The translations under genes were made by a program, and so were the position numbers. The notes below the pieces were generated by a model that had not been told where the DNA came from, did not search any database, and saw nothing but the letters and a program-made list of their open reading frames with translations. Source: Motiliproteus sp036960175 (lineage in GTDB: Bacteria > Pseudomonadota > Gammaproteobacteria > Pseudomonadales > Balneatricaceae). From it: a stretch of DNA of 64,000 bases. How positions within the stretch are numbered: position 1 is the stretch's first letter; each line of letters opens with the position of its first letter. The DNA lies in assembly GCA_036960175.1 (NCBI GenBank), contig JBALWH010000003.1:62001-126000 (forward strand). Direction: 5' to 3'. Positions 46,827 through 55,973 of this stretch are shown in pieces.

Positions 46827-48165
46827 CGCAAATAGTTACCCGATGCTTGCCAGCCGCTGTCAACGGAATGTCTTCAACCAAATCGAATATTAATAACAAT
46901 TCGCCGCTTGCGTACTTATTAATCTCGGCTGCTATACATTGCTGGTCTTCAGCCTTGTACTCTTCAGAGGCAACAATCTTGATTATCAATTCAGACAAAG
47001 ACTTCTGCTGGACCTGAAATCTCTTTATCCCAGAAAAATCTTTGAAAATATGTGGAAATAACTCACCAGGTATTTTCTTGCCGGAAGAAGTTTTTATGAT
47101 ATCTAACTTTCGACCATTTACCCGTTCCATTAAAGGTAAAGGATTTCCACATTTGCAGGTATCTGAACTCAATGTCGCTCGGTCACCGTTCTGATATCTA
47201 ATAAGGGGCATTCCATAATTGAAGAGATCTGTGACTACTAAATCCCCACTGCGCCCTACGACAGGATTCCCACTATCATTCACTGTTTCGACGACAAGAT
47301 GGTCATTATTAATATGCAGACGCCCATGACTCGAACATTCTGCAGCAATTAGCATAAACTCCCGACAACCAAAGGTATCATGTACGGCACAGTTAAAAGC
47401 TTTTTCTATTTCCTCCCGCTGAAAATCCATTAAGGGTTCAGCTGCGCTTAAAATAGTCTCTGGTGAAAAAACAGCATACCCACCTTCATTGATAAACCGG
47501 GCTAACTCATACAGCGGATTGGTATAACAAACCATAGCTTTAGGTTGGTAGTCATTAATATCCTTTATGTGCTCCAGCATATTCATTGAACTAAGTGAAA
47601 AGCAGTTGAGCATTTTCCGATTATAGAAACGATGATATAGATCTGTTTTAAGCGATTTGAGAATTGTCGGTGGTCCCAGATCAGCGCCCCACAAGTAAAG
47701 ACTCTTAGTGCCCAAGCCCGCACCTAACCAGCCATAACCTCTCCACATCACAGCCTCTCGACGGGTATTACTATCAACATTCAACTCAAAACGGAAAGGT
47801 TGACCGGTGGAGCCGCCGGTAGATTTGCGAATATTGTTATTAAAGGATGAGGAGAGCAAATCCTTGTAATGATTGTTGACTATATCTTTGGTTAATATTG
47901 GTAAGGCTTCGAAATCGGCTCTACACGTAACATCCCGAATATCCCTAACGCCTTGGGCTGTCCAAGCTGTACGGTAATACTCACAGGTCTCGTAACAATG
48001 TTTTAAAAGCTGTTGCAATCGCTCCCATTGATATGCCTCCAGCTTCTCGGCAGGCCACGTCAGATGTTTCTCATATTCATCCAGATAATGAAGAAGAGGT
48101 TTTCCCTTAACCATTTCATATATCGGCATGAGCGCTTTTCGTAAAAAGAAAGAATAGCTATCCAT
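46819..48165 (-). CDS. PaaK/CapK-like adenylate-forming enzyme
   Basis: A 448-residue protein of the phenylacetate-CoA ligase-like group found in capsule and EPS loci (CapK). The ATP-binding loop is KSTGGSTGQPFRFEL, followed by DTFGCREFMLIAAEC and YGMPLIRYQNGDRAT; CKCGNPLP is a Cys-rich segment. The C-terminal subdomain is present (AAGKHRVTICDV). It would activate an acid as an acyl-adenylate, perhaps to supply an acyl or amino-acid group for the glycan. It is the first gene of the minus-strand operon; the 238-bp region upstream is shared with a divergent GT2. Confidence 0.85.
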   Translation of the reverse strand: MDSYSFFLRKALMPIYEMVKGKPLLHYLDEYEKHLTWPAEKLEAYQWERLQQLLKHCYETCEYYRTAWTAQGVRDIRDVTCRADFEALPILTKDIVNNHYKDLLSSSFNNNIRKSTGGSTGQPFRFELNVDSNTRREAVMWRGYGWLGAGLGTKSLYLWGADLGPPTILKSLKTDLYHRFYNRKMLNCFSLSSMNMLEHIKDINDYQPKAMVCYTNPLYELARFINEGGYAVFSPETILSAAEPLMDFQREEIEKAFNCAVHDTFGCREFMLIAAECSSHGRLHINNDHLVVETVNDSGNPVVGRSGDLVVTDLFNYGMPLIRYQNGDRATLSSDTCKCGNPLPLMERVNGRKLDIIKTSSGKKIPGELFPHIFKDFSGIKRFQVQQKSLSELIIKIVASEEYKAEDQQCIAAEINKYASGELLLIFDLVEDIPLTAAGKHRVTICDV

Positions 48166-48403
48166 ATGCCCTAAGCGCAGCTACAAGCTGGTCTCCATAA
48201 GTCCTGAAAATGTCAATAACGATAGCATGTTGGGACTACCAAGCACACCGCCTTATAAGCACCACTCAAGCAACTCTAATTTTTCCTGAAAAAGGCCAGA
48301 AAACACCTAAGGATTAGCAATTTATCCTAGTCATAAGCCTTACTAAACAATCATAATACAGCTTCATTAATGAGCACCATTATATGCACGCGAGGAGCAA
48401 TTC

Positions 48404-49336
48404 GTGACATCACCCACCATATCTGTCGTTGTGCCCGTGTACAATGGTGTAGATTACCTTGAAAAGACAGTTCAAAGCATTCTTAAGCAGAGCCTCAGAG
48501 ATTTCGAATTAGTTTTAATCAACGACGGTTCACAGGATGAATCCCAAAAATTGCTAGAACGTCTTTCCTCCGAAGATTCTAGAGTCAAAGTTTTCCATAA
48601 AGAAAATGGTGGTGTCGCCTGTGCAAGAAACTATGGCATTGGAAAATCAACCGGCGAGTTCATAGCCTTTTGCGACCAAGATGATCTTTGGCACACAGAG
48701 AAACTGGCCAAACAACTCCCTCTATTTGAAGACTCTCAGGTCGGGCTGGTCTATTGTGGGGCTGTTATTGAGCACACGAACCTTGGCAAAAAATCCGAAC
48801 CTGGTTTTGAAAGCAAACACCGCGGAGACATTTTCGATCAATTAATACAGCAGAATATGATCACCTGCTGTTCAGCCATTGCACGTAAAACGATGCTGCA
48901 ACAATGTGGTGGCTTTGATGACGACCGGAGTTTGATGGGGGTCGATGACTGGCACCTATGGCTTAAATTGGCTCTGATCTGCAAAGCAGACTTTGTCGAG
49001 GAACACCTCTGCACACACGTATTTCATGGTGATAACTACTCACTTAACGATGGTAAGATGCATGATGCAGAGATCATATGCCTAGACAAAATTTTTCCTC
49101 TAACCATCACGTCAGGCCGCAGCCCCAACTGGAATAGCATTAGGCGGAACATACACCTCAAGTACGCACAATCCTATTTATACACCTCAGATTTCAAACT
49201 TGCTGCCGATACCTATCAACGGGCATATAGGGAACAACCCTCTCCTTCAGCACTTATAAAATGGTTAATCTACCGCATACTTCCGGCACCCGTGCTGCAC
49301 TTTCTACAAAACCAAAAGCGTCGAATAGCACGATAA
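48404..49336 (+). CDS. Glycosyltransferase family 2
   Basis: A 310-residue soluble GT-A enzyme. It starts at GTG 48404, preceded by the good site CGAGGAG. TISVVVPVYNGVDYLEKTV is the nucleotide-binding start, GVACARNYGI and FCDQDDLWH (the DxD region) follow, and DDWHLWLKLAL is the acceptor-side motif. It has no membrane segment. It begins a plus-strand operon with the flippase 37 bp downstream. Confidence 0.92.
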   Translation: MTSPTISVVVPVYNGVDYLEKTVQSILKQSLRDFELVLINDGSQDESQKLLERLSSEDSRVKVFHKENGGVACARNYGIGKSTGEFIAFCDQDDLWHTEKLAKQLPLFEDSQVGLVYCGAVIEHTNLGKKSEPGFESKHRGDIFDQLIQQNMITCCSAIARKTMLQQCGGFDDDRSLMGVDDWHLWLKLALICKADFVEEHLCTHVFHGDNYSLNDGKMHDAEIICLDKIFPLTITSGRSPNWNSIRRNIHLKYAQSYLYTSDFKLAADTYQRAYREQPSPSALIKWLIYRILPAPVLHFLQNQKRRIAR

Positions 49337-49373
49337 TTTGGCCTACAAGATCAACTAAGAGCTACATTTTTAA

Positions 49374-50834
49374 ATGAGTGCAGAAAGCGACCTTAAGCAT
49401 CAGGTAATACATTCTCTGAAATGGGTAACCATTGGAAAAGTGTTTACCCAAGTCATCAGGTGGGCAATTACCTTTTGGGTAATTCGCCTTTTGACACCAG
49501 AGGATTACGGCATAGTGGCAATGGCCAACGTATTTTTCTGGTTTTTGATACTTCTTGCCGGTTCATTATTTACACCAACAATAATCCAAGCCAAGACCAT
49601 AACCACATCCACGTTAAAACAGCTGTATGGCATGATTATTATTGTTCAGCTGTCTCTGTTCTTGTTACAACAAGCATTGGCTAAACCTATAAGCCTTTAC
49701 TACAACTCCAATGAAGTCATGGACATCCTGCAAGTCAGTGCATGGTGTTTAATCATATATTCGTTTCAGATAATTCCTTCTGCGATGTTAGCAAGGGACA
49801 TGGAATTCAAGTCAGTATCCATAGCCACGGCTGTTGCCAACATAGTCGCGGCATTCCTTACGCTGGCGCTTGCCTATGCGGGCTATGGTTACTGGTCTTT
49901 AGTTATTAGCGAACTTTTTTTGGCAGCTTTGCTGACCGCGATTACCTTCTATATAAAGCCCTTCCTTCACCTACCAAGTTTCGGAATTTCAGAAATAAAG
50001 GATCATTTAAAGTTTGGCTCCTTGTTTACAGTCCACTCAATTCTGTTTTATATATTTTTATACATGGATGTTGCCATTGCCGGTCGGTATCTTGATGTTA
50101 CAGAGGTTGGTTTTCTGGCCGTAGCAATTCAGCTATCAACCATGCCCCAAAAGAAAATAATTCCCCTCATAAAACAGGTAGCATTTCCGGCATTTTCAAA
50201 ACTCCAAAATCAACCCAGCAAAATATCTTACTATCTTCTCAAAGCTCAGAAATTAAGCTTACTGATTTCAATACCGATTTTTTGGGGGTTGGCATCTGTA
50301 ATTGATCTAATAATTCCTCTGGTTTTAGGAGAAAAATGGAATAACGCAATTATCCCAACCATGTTCATACTCTTAATAATGCCTCTCCGGTTTAGTGATG
50401 AGCTGTTTTCTCCTGCTTTGAAAAGCCTGAGAAAAGTGAAGCACCTGATAATCAACGCAGTTATTCTAATTGCAATAATGTCTACAGCTATTTTTATTGG
50501 TGTTGACTATGGTTCAACCGGGATAGCTTTAGCCTGGTGTATAGGCTTTCCGGTAGCTTATGTTATAACGACCTATAGAAATATACGCATGCTATCAATA
50601 GCGCCTTTGAATTATATAAAAATATTCACAACACCTATAATCTCTGGTATTGCAATGCTTCTGACAGTCACCACGCTAAAGTCATTCTCTGAAAATATTG
50701 ATGTCTTAATGCTTTCAGTATCCATTGCCCTCGGTGCATCTGTATTCCTGGCAACGACTTTTATTATTGATAAAGACAGTATCACCCAATTAAGAAATTT
50801 AAAAAAACCAAAGAAGCAGTTATCTGACCAATGA
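49374..50834 (+). CDS. Oligosaccharide flippase (Wzx-like)
   Basis: A 486-residue inner-membrane protein with about 12-14 membrane helices, of the MOP/PST superfamily. LKWVTIGKVFTQVIRWAITF and RLLTPEDYGIVAMANVFFWF are the standard N-terminal signatures. It would flip the lipid-linked repeat unit to the periplasm, where the Wzy-like protein polymerises it. The next gene overlaps it by 4 bp. Confidence 0.92.
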   Translation: MSAESDLKHQVIHSLKWVTIGKVFTQVIRWAITFWVIRLLTPEDYGIVAMANVFFWFLILLAGSLFTPTIIQAKTITTSTLKQLYGMIIIVQLSLFLLQQALAKPISLYYNSNEVMDILQVSAWCLIIYSFQIIPSAMLARDMEFKSVSIATAVANIVAAFLTLALAYAGYGYWSLVISELFLAALLTAITFYIKPFLHLPSFGISEIKDHLKFGSLFTVHSILFYIFLYMDVAIAGRYLDVTEVGFLAVAIQLSTMPQKKIIPLIKQVAFPAFSKLQNQPSKISYYLLKAQKLSLLISIPIFWGLASVIDLIIPLVLGEKWNNAIIPTMFILLIMPLRFSDELFSPALKSLRKVKHLIINAVILIAIMSTAIFIGVDYGSTGIALAWCIGFPVAYVITTYRNIRMLSIAPLNYIKIFTTPIISGIAMLLTVTTLKSFSENIDVLMLSVSIALGASVFLATTFIIDKDSITQLRNLKKPKKQLSDQ

Positions 50835-52033
50835 AAAACATTAAAAAACTTATATCACTAACAATAAACTATTTAATTTACTTAATAAGCAACCTGATAC
50901 CTAAGAGTAAAAACATATGGGTATTTGGTGCTTGGTATGGCGAAAAGTATAGTGACAATAGCAAGGCATTCTTTGAATACGTAAACAATAGCAATAAAGA
51001 CGAAAAGGCAATATGGATATCAAAAAACATAGAAATTGTAAAAAATATTAGAAACCAAGGGTACCGTGCCTATCATTATAAAACTCTTCCAGGCATTTGG
51101 TATCAACTAATATCAAGCACAGCCTTTGTTTGCCAAGCAATACAGGACGACCTTTACGCCCCCAGCATAGGAAAAAAAACTATAGTCATCAATTTGTGGC
51201 ACGGAATACCGCTAAAAAAAATAATGTATGATGCTTTTAAAGAACGAAAAACAAAAAAAAATATGAATGGAATTATCGTTGATCATATCACACCATATGA
51301 AAAAAGAAGAAATGACTATATTATTTCAACCAACGAAGAAACAAAAAAAATCTTAACTAAAGCATTTAGAGTAAATCCCGAACAGACTCTAATTACAGGG
51401 CTCCCTAGAAATGATGTTTTTTTCAAGAAAAAAACGGAGCCATCAAAAAAGTATTCCTGCATATACATGCCAACATTACGAGGCGGTGTAGGCACTGAAT
51501 GCGATTTATTTGAAATGTATGGCTTTGACGTCAATAGCATTGAAGCAAAATTAAAAGAAGAAAATATTTTTTTAGTTCTCAGAATGCACCCTGTCAACAC
51601 ACCCCCTGAACGAATAAAAAATCTAATCGAAAATTCAACACACATAAAAATAGATTCATCTGAAGATATTTATACAACCATCATAAACCACGATTGCTTG
51701 ATAACTGATTACTCTAGTATTTATTTTGATTTCATTTTATCCAACAAGCCAATAATATTCTCTCCTTTTGACTTAACAGACTATAAGAAAAACGAACGAT
51801 CACTCTACTACAATTATAAAGATGTTACTCTAACTCCATATTGCATGAATTGGGACGAAACCATTGACAGAATCATAGACATCAAGAAGAATGGTATATC
51901 CAAAGAATACGATTCATGCTACAAGGAGCTAAAACTCAAGTTCCATGAGGAACAATATATCAAAGAATTTCCATTTTCAAACCAGCTATATAGAGCGGTC
52001 AGAAAAATAAACAACATGAGCAAGGAGGCATAG
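50831..52033 (+). CDS. CDP-glycerol glycerophosphotransferase family protein (TagB/TagF-like)
   Basis: A 400-residue GT-B protein of the Glyphos_transf family. It has the N-terminal WVFGAWYGEKYSDNSKAF, NLWHGIPLKKI (conserved His), YMPTLRGG and DCLITDYSSIYFDF (acidic-serine donor motif). The family transfers glycerol-3-phosphate or another polyol phosphate from its CDP form to a membrane-linked acceptor, as in wall teichoic acid. The gene is very AT-rich with long A-runs, unlike the genes further upstream, which suggests transfer. A TagD-like enzyme follows 2 bp later, supplying the donor. Confidence 0.9.
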   Translation: MKNIKKLISLTINYLIYLISNLIPKSKNIWVFGAWYGEKYSDNSKAFFEYVNNSNKDEKAIWISKNIEIVKNIRNQGYRAYHYKTLPGIWYQLISSTAFVCQAIQDDLYAPSIGKKTIVINLWHGIPLKKIMYDAFKERKTKKNMNGIIVDHITPYEKRRNDYIISTNEETKKILTKAFRVNPEQTLITGLPRNDVFFKKKTEPSKKYSCIYMPTLRGGVGTECDLFEMYGFDVNSIEAKLKEENIFLVLRMHPVNTPPERIKNLIENSTHIKIDSSEDIYTTIINHDCLITDYSSIYFDFILSNKPIIFSPFDLTDYKKNERSLYYNYKDVTLTPYCMNWDETIDRIIDIKKNGISKEYDSCYKELKLKFHEEQYIKEFPFSNQLYRAVRKINNMSKEA

Positions 52034-52035
52034 TA

Positions 52036-52428
52036 ATGAGCAGAGTCATCACCTTTGGTACATTCGATCTTTTTCACGTAGGCCATTTACAAATAATTAA
52101 AAGGGCCAAGGCTCTTGGAAACCACATTACAGTGGGAATCTCAACAGATGAATTGAATTTTTCAAAAAAACAAAAAAGTCCCGTTTGTTGCCAGCATAGC
52201 AGAATGGAAATAGTAAAAGAGCTAAAATGTGTCGACTCTGTTTTTTTTGAGCACTCGCTAGAATTAAAACGTCAGTACATATTGGAACATAAAGCAGATA
52301 TTTTAGTAATGGGGGATGATTGGGACGGTAAATTTGATGACTTTAATGACATATGCCAAGTCAGATATCTACCTAGAACGCCATCTATTTCCACAACAGA
52401 ATTGGTAGAGATTATTAGAACCAAATAG
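52036..52428 (+). CDS. tagD: Glycerol-3-phosphate cytidylyltransferase (TagD-like)
   Basis: A 130-residue nucleotidyltransferase. GTFDLFHVGHLQIIKRAK has the HxGH site; ISTDELNFSKKQK, VMGDDWDGKFDDF and the final RTPSISTTELVE closely resemble Bacillus TagD (129 residues). It should convert CTP and sn-glycerol-3-phosphate to CDP-glycerol. AAGGAGG lies just before the ATG. It is paired with the glycerophosphotransferase gene, which makes the assignment stronger. AT-rich like its neighbour. Confidence 0.9.
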   Translation: MSRVITFGTFDLFHVGHLQIIKRAKALGNHITVGISTDELNFSKKQKSPVCCQHSRMEIVKELKCVDSVFFEHSLELKRQYILEHKADILVMGDDWDGKFDDFNDICQVRYLPRTPSISTTELVEIIRTK

Positions 52429-52435
52429 ATCCGCA

Positions 52436-53518
52436 TTAGAAAGTCCGGATAGATGGCAATAAACGAAAGTATTTTTTCATTCTCATAGCCCGACTTTCAA
52501 TTAAATTCCAAGAAAGGTACGCCATAAATAGAGTGCATATCCCTGAAAAAAACACCAACTGAATTGATGATATATCAACAAAATAAGAAACTACTAACTG
52601 CTGAATTGGCCATGCATATATATATATCCCATAAGAATAGTCACCAACAGCGTTATACTTTCTAACGATTCCGGAAGGAACATAAGCTAGATACAGCACA
52701 ACATACGGCAAAACCAGCGTATAAATCACAAAGAAAAAATCGTGATTAAAACATGAAAAAACCAAAAACAAAACGCAAGTAAGAAATACTTGCTTATTAA
52801 GATAAATATATTTACTAAGGACATAGAGGCTACCGCCAAAAAAGAACACCGTAGAAAATCTGAAAAGTTTGTATGGCTGCCCTCTGACATCAGTCATAAA
52901 ATTAAAATAAAAAAACAGAAGCAAACTAAATAAAAAAATAGTAATAATTATAAATGGGACCCAATTAATTCGAAAAATAAACTTAGAAATAAATGATAAA
53001 CCTCCTAGGATACCTAGGATAATATACATCCTAATCTCCCAAGGTAAGGTCCATAAAGAGCCATTTACACTATTATCAAAAGGTAGCCCCTCAAATACAC
53101 CTGGTAGCTCTTGGTAATCAGTGATAAATATAGAAGAATTGTAAGCCGCAAATGTCCACGTTTGCTTATCAGTAATGAATGCTATTACCGGCACAGAACT
53201 TTCCGTCGCTCCAATAGCTAAGCAAAACAAAACTGCGACTATAAGACCAGGATATATTCTCAGCATTCTTGATACTGCAAACTCGACCACATCTTTTCTA
53301 TAGAGCAAGCTTCTTGTTACCAAAAAACCACTGGTAATAAAAAAAACGTCTACAGCAATATGCCCTGGGGTAATACCAATAATGCCCCTTAGTGGTTCAT
53401 TGCCCGGATCCCCAGTAGCCAGAGCAAAACTATGGCTAACAAGTACCGCCATAGCCGAAATTACTCGTATCAAGCTAAAATTATTATTTTTATCACTGGT
53501 TAAGTCTGATAGCAGCAT
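52436..53518 (-). CDS. Acyltransferase family 3 (OafA/YrhL-like)
   Basis: A 360-residue integral membrane protein with about ten helices. LIRVISAMAVLVSHSF carries the catalytic His of the family, and GHIAVDVFFITSGFLVTRSL the second conserved motif. These enzymes move acetyl or other acyl groups across the inner membrane onto sugars. It likely modifies the EPS. It is AT-rich and convergent with tagD, with 7 bp between them. Confidence 0.9.
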   Translation of the reverse strand: MLLSDLTSDKNNNFSLIRVISAMAVLVSHSFALATGDPGNEPLRGIIGITPGHIAVDVFFITSGFLVTRSLLYRKDVVEFAVSRMLRIYPGLIVAVLFCLAIGATESSVPVIAFITDKQTWTFAAYNSSIFITDYQELPGVFEGLPFDNSVNGSLWTLPWEIRMYIILGILGGLSFISKFIFRINWVPFIIITIFLFSLLLFFYFNFMTDVRGQPYKLFRFSTVFFFGGSLYVLSKYIYLNKQVFLTCVLFLVFSCFNHDFFFVIYTLVLPYVVLYLAYVPSGIVRKYNAVGDYSYGIYIYAWPIQQLVVSYFVDISSIQLVFFSGICTLFMAYLSWNLIESRAMRMKKYFRLLPSIRTF

Positions 53519-53534
53519 TAAATGCCCCGGTAAA

Positions 53535-55457
53535 CTAATGCGAAATGTAACTATCGTATTGGCGACAGAATAAAAACAAATTTATAACCATCCAGATCTT
53601 CATCGCCTGCCCGTGATCATTGGAAAGATTACTGTCATTCAACATTGCCATTACATAGTCAACATCGATAACTTGATTGGCAACGTTAGTTTTATCTGAC
53701 AGGATATCCCGAGCCATATCTGCGAACCCTCCTCCAAACCACTTATCCAAAGGAACAGGAAAGCCCATCTTCTTTCGATATAAAACTTCATCCGGTAGAT
53801 AAGGTTCCGAAGCCTTCTTCAATATGTACTTGGGAGTATCATGGACCTCAGAAACGCTATCAGAGAGTTTAGCCACAGCCTCCTTCTGATCAGCCTCAGA
53901 ATTCCATTTGAGCTTATATTTATTAGGAATACTGAAAGCAAACTCTACGACGCGGTGATCAACAAAGGGGACTCTAGCCTCTACAGAGGCTGCCATGGTT
54001 GTTGTATCGACACGGTATAACAACCCCTGCAAATGAACGGTTTCGAAGGTGTACATCATCTTGGTTAGATAGTCGTCAGTATCGACTTCATCAAAGCTGT
54101 CGCGGAATTTCTGTAGCAGTTGCGCTTCTGTCGGTGCCCAATCTACCTGCTTTGACAGTAACTTTCTTTTAAGCTCCGGCTTGGTGTAGCTGTAGTTGTA
54201 GTAAAAGTGCTCAACGTCTGTGTTAAAAATCTGTCCATTATATTTTCTGTTGTAGTTATCTGAAGATTTACAGTCAGACCGTAGGGCGGTTTGATGGCGA
54301 TAATCATCGGTAGAACGAAATATTCGTCCGTAGCCCCCGAAAATCTCATCGGCGCCCTCACCTGATAAGACAACGGTAATATCCTTTTTAAGCTCCACGC
54401 TCATCAAATACAAAGGCACCTCATTGGGTACAGACAGTGGTGCGTCTTTATACTCAATAAGCTTACCGAGAGTATCAAAATAGCCCTCACTACTTAACAA
54501 AATTTGTTTATGGGCGGTTTTGTATTGTTCGGCAACAATATCTGCGTAGGCAAATTCGTTGTAGCCACTTTCACTAAAACCAATGGTATAGGTCTTAATC
54601 GGTTTGTCAGAACCTTCAGACATTAAAGCGGTAATTAGGCTGGAATCAACACCTCCCGACAAGTACGCCCCAAATGGCACATCTGAAATCATTCGGTACT
54701 GGATAGATGACCGCAGCAGCTCGTCGAGTCGGTCTAGATAGTACTGTTCACCGTGGTCCTCGCTGGCGCCAACGTGATCAGCGAGTGACCAATAGCTGTG
54801 TTCTTCGCATCCCTCTTCTGAAATACAAAGATAGCTCCCTGGCTTCAAGCACTCAATACCTTCAAAGAAGGTCTCGTCAAGAATGGAATAACGGAAAGAT
54901 AGGTAGGACGAGACCGTCCGTTTATTCAATTTAAACTTTTGTTTCGCCAGAGACAGAATGGATTTCACTTCAGACGAAAAAATGAATCCGCCATCTTTAC
55001 GGAAATAGTAAAGCGGTTTAATTCCTAGCCTGTCTCTAACCACATAGGTGCAGTTTCTTTCAGGCCGATTATCGACCAAAACAATAGAAAACATACCTAT
55101 AAACTGCTTAATGCACTCAATGCCATATTCCACATAGGCTTTCAAAAGAACTTCTGTGTCGGATTGCGTTTTGAAGGTGATCCCAGCGGATTCGAGTTCC
55201 TGACGAATCTCTTTGAAATTATAGATTTCGCCGTTAAAGATAACAGCCACATCTTTTGCATCTGAAAACATTGGCTGATGAGCCACATCAGACAAGTCTT
55301 GGATACTTAGCCGAGTATGGCCCAGCTTGTTGCCGTAAAACTCATCATAGCCCGCATCATCAGGCCCACGATGGGATAAAAGGCTCAATGCCTGTGAAAA
55401 CTCTTCGGGGCTAACGCTATCATTTACCCACCCGATACAGGCCAAAATTCCACACAT
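53535..55457 (-). CDS. asnB: Asparagine synthase-type glutamine amidotransferase
   Basis: A 640-residue enzyme. MCGILACIG exposes the Cys2 nucleophile of the class II glutaminase; RLSIQDLSDVAHQP and FNGEIYN follow. The synthetase half has the PP-loop YLSGGVDSSLITAL and SGEGADEIFGGYGR. Similar proteins are common in XrtA loci (exosortase-associated amidotransferases) and in O-antigen loci, where they amidate uronic acids rather than make asparagine. The setting between an acyltransferase and a cytidylyltransferase favours a glycan role. The asnB symbol reflects the family. Confidence 0.9.
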   Translation of the reverse strand: MCGILACIGWVNDSVSPEEFSQALSLLSHRGPDDAGYDEFYGNKLGHTRLSIQDLSDVAHQPMFSDAKDVAVIFNGEIYNFKEIRQELESAGITFKTQSDTEVLLKAYVEYGIECIKQFIGMFSIVLVDNRPERNCTYVVRDRLGIKPLYYFRKDGGFIFSSEVKSILSLAKQKFKLNKRTVSSYLSFRYSILDETFFEGIECLKPGSYLCISEEGCEEHSYWSLADHVGASEDHGEQYYLDRLDELLRSSIQYRMISDVPFGAYLSGGVDSSLITALMSEGSDKPIKTYTIGFSESGYNEFAYADIVAEQYKTAHKQILLSSEGYFDTLGKLIEYKDAPLSVPNEVPLYLMSVELKKDITVVLSGEGADEIFGGYGRIFRSTDDYRHQTALRSDCKSSDNYNRKYNGQIFNTDVEHFYYNYSYTKPELKRKLLSKQVDWAPTEAQLLQKFRDSFDEVDTDDYLTKMMYTFETVHLQGLLYRVDTTTMAASVEARVPFVDHRVVEFAFSIPNKYKLKWNSEADQKEAVAKLSDSVSEVHDTPKYILKKASEPYLPDEVLYRKKMGFPVPLDKWFGGGFADMARDILSDKTNVANQVIDVDYVMAMLNDSNLSNDHGQAMKIWMVINLFLFCRQYDSYISH

Positions 55458-55495
55458 AAAAATCCCTATCGAATATGGGCTCTGGTTAAGAGGTA

Positions 55496-55915
55496 CTATT
55501 TTTCGTTACGCAGATCCAACAGGACATTGTTGATCAATGTTGATGAAGTTCCCTTAGAGTATGGAAAATAGACAACTCTTACTCCTACCTCCTTAAATTT
55601 GTCGTCTATGCTTTGCCATTTTTCGGTCTTAAACCAATCATCACCAACAAAAACAAGATCGAATTTTACTTTCTCCCACTGCGTAAACTTATCCATGTCT
55701 TGTTGTGGAATAACAGCATCTACATAGCGGCAGGCTCGAACCACCTCCATACGCTCTTCAAAAGAGATAACAGCCTTCTTATTCTTGTAGCTGACAAGTT
55801 CATCCGTCGTAACACCAACAACAAGCTTGTCACACATCGCCTTAGCGTTTCGAAGCAAATTAACGTGACCAATGTGGAAAAGGTCAAAAACACCGGTCGT
55901 ATATCCAAGAATCAT
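55496..55915 (-). CDS. Second TagD-like cytidylyltransferase
   Basis: A 139-residue nucleotidyltransferase: YTTGVFDLFHIGHVNLLRNAK (HxGH), VGVTTDELVSYKNKKAVI, FVGDDWFKTEKW and YSKGTSSTLIN. It belongs to the same family as the 52036 gene but differs at the C-terminal ISTT-equivalent (TSST), as do many Gram-negative members. It may make CDP-glycerol as well, or a different CDP-polyol. It sits between asnB and the ligase-like gene on the same strand. Confidence 0.87.
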   Translation of the reverse strand: MILGYTTGVFDLFHIGHVNLLRNAKAMCDKLVVGVTTDELVSYKNKKAVISFEERMEVVRACRYVDAVIPQQDMDKFTQWEKVKFDLVFVGDDWFKTEKWQSIDDKFKEVGVRVVYFPYSKGTSSTLINNVLLDLRNEK

Positions 55916-55973
55916 AAATTCACCTAGAGTTATTACTCATTAATTAGTATTTAAATCCCTATTACACGCTAAG

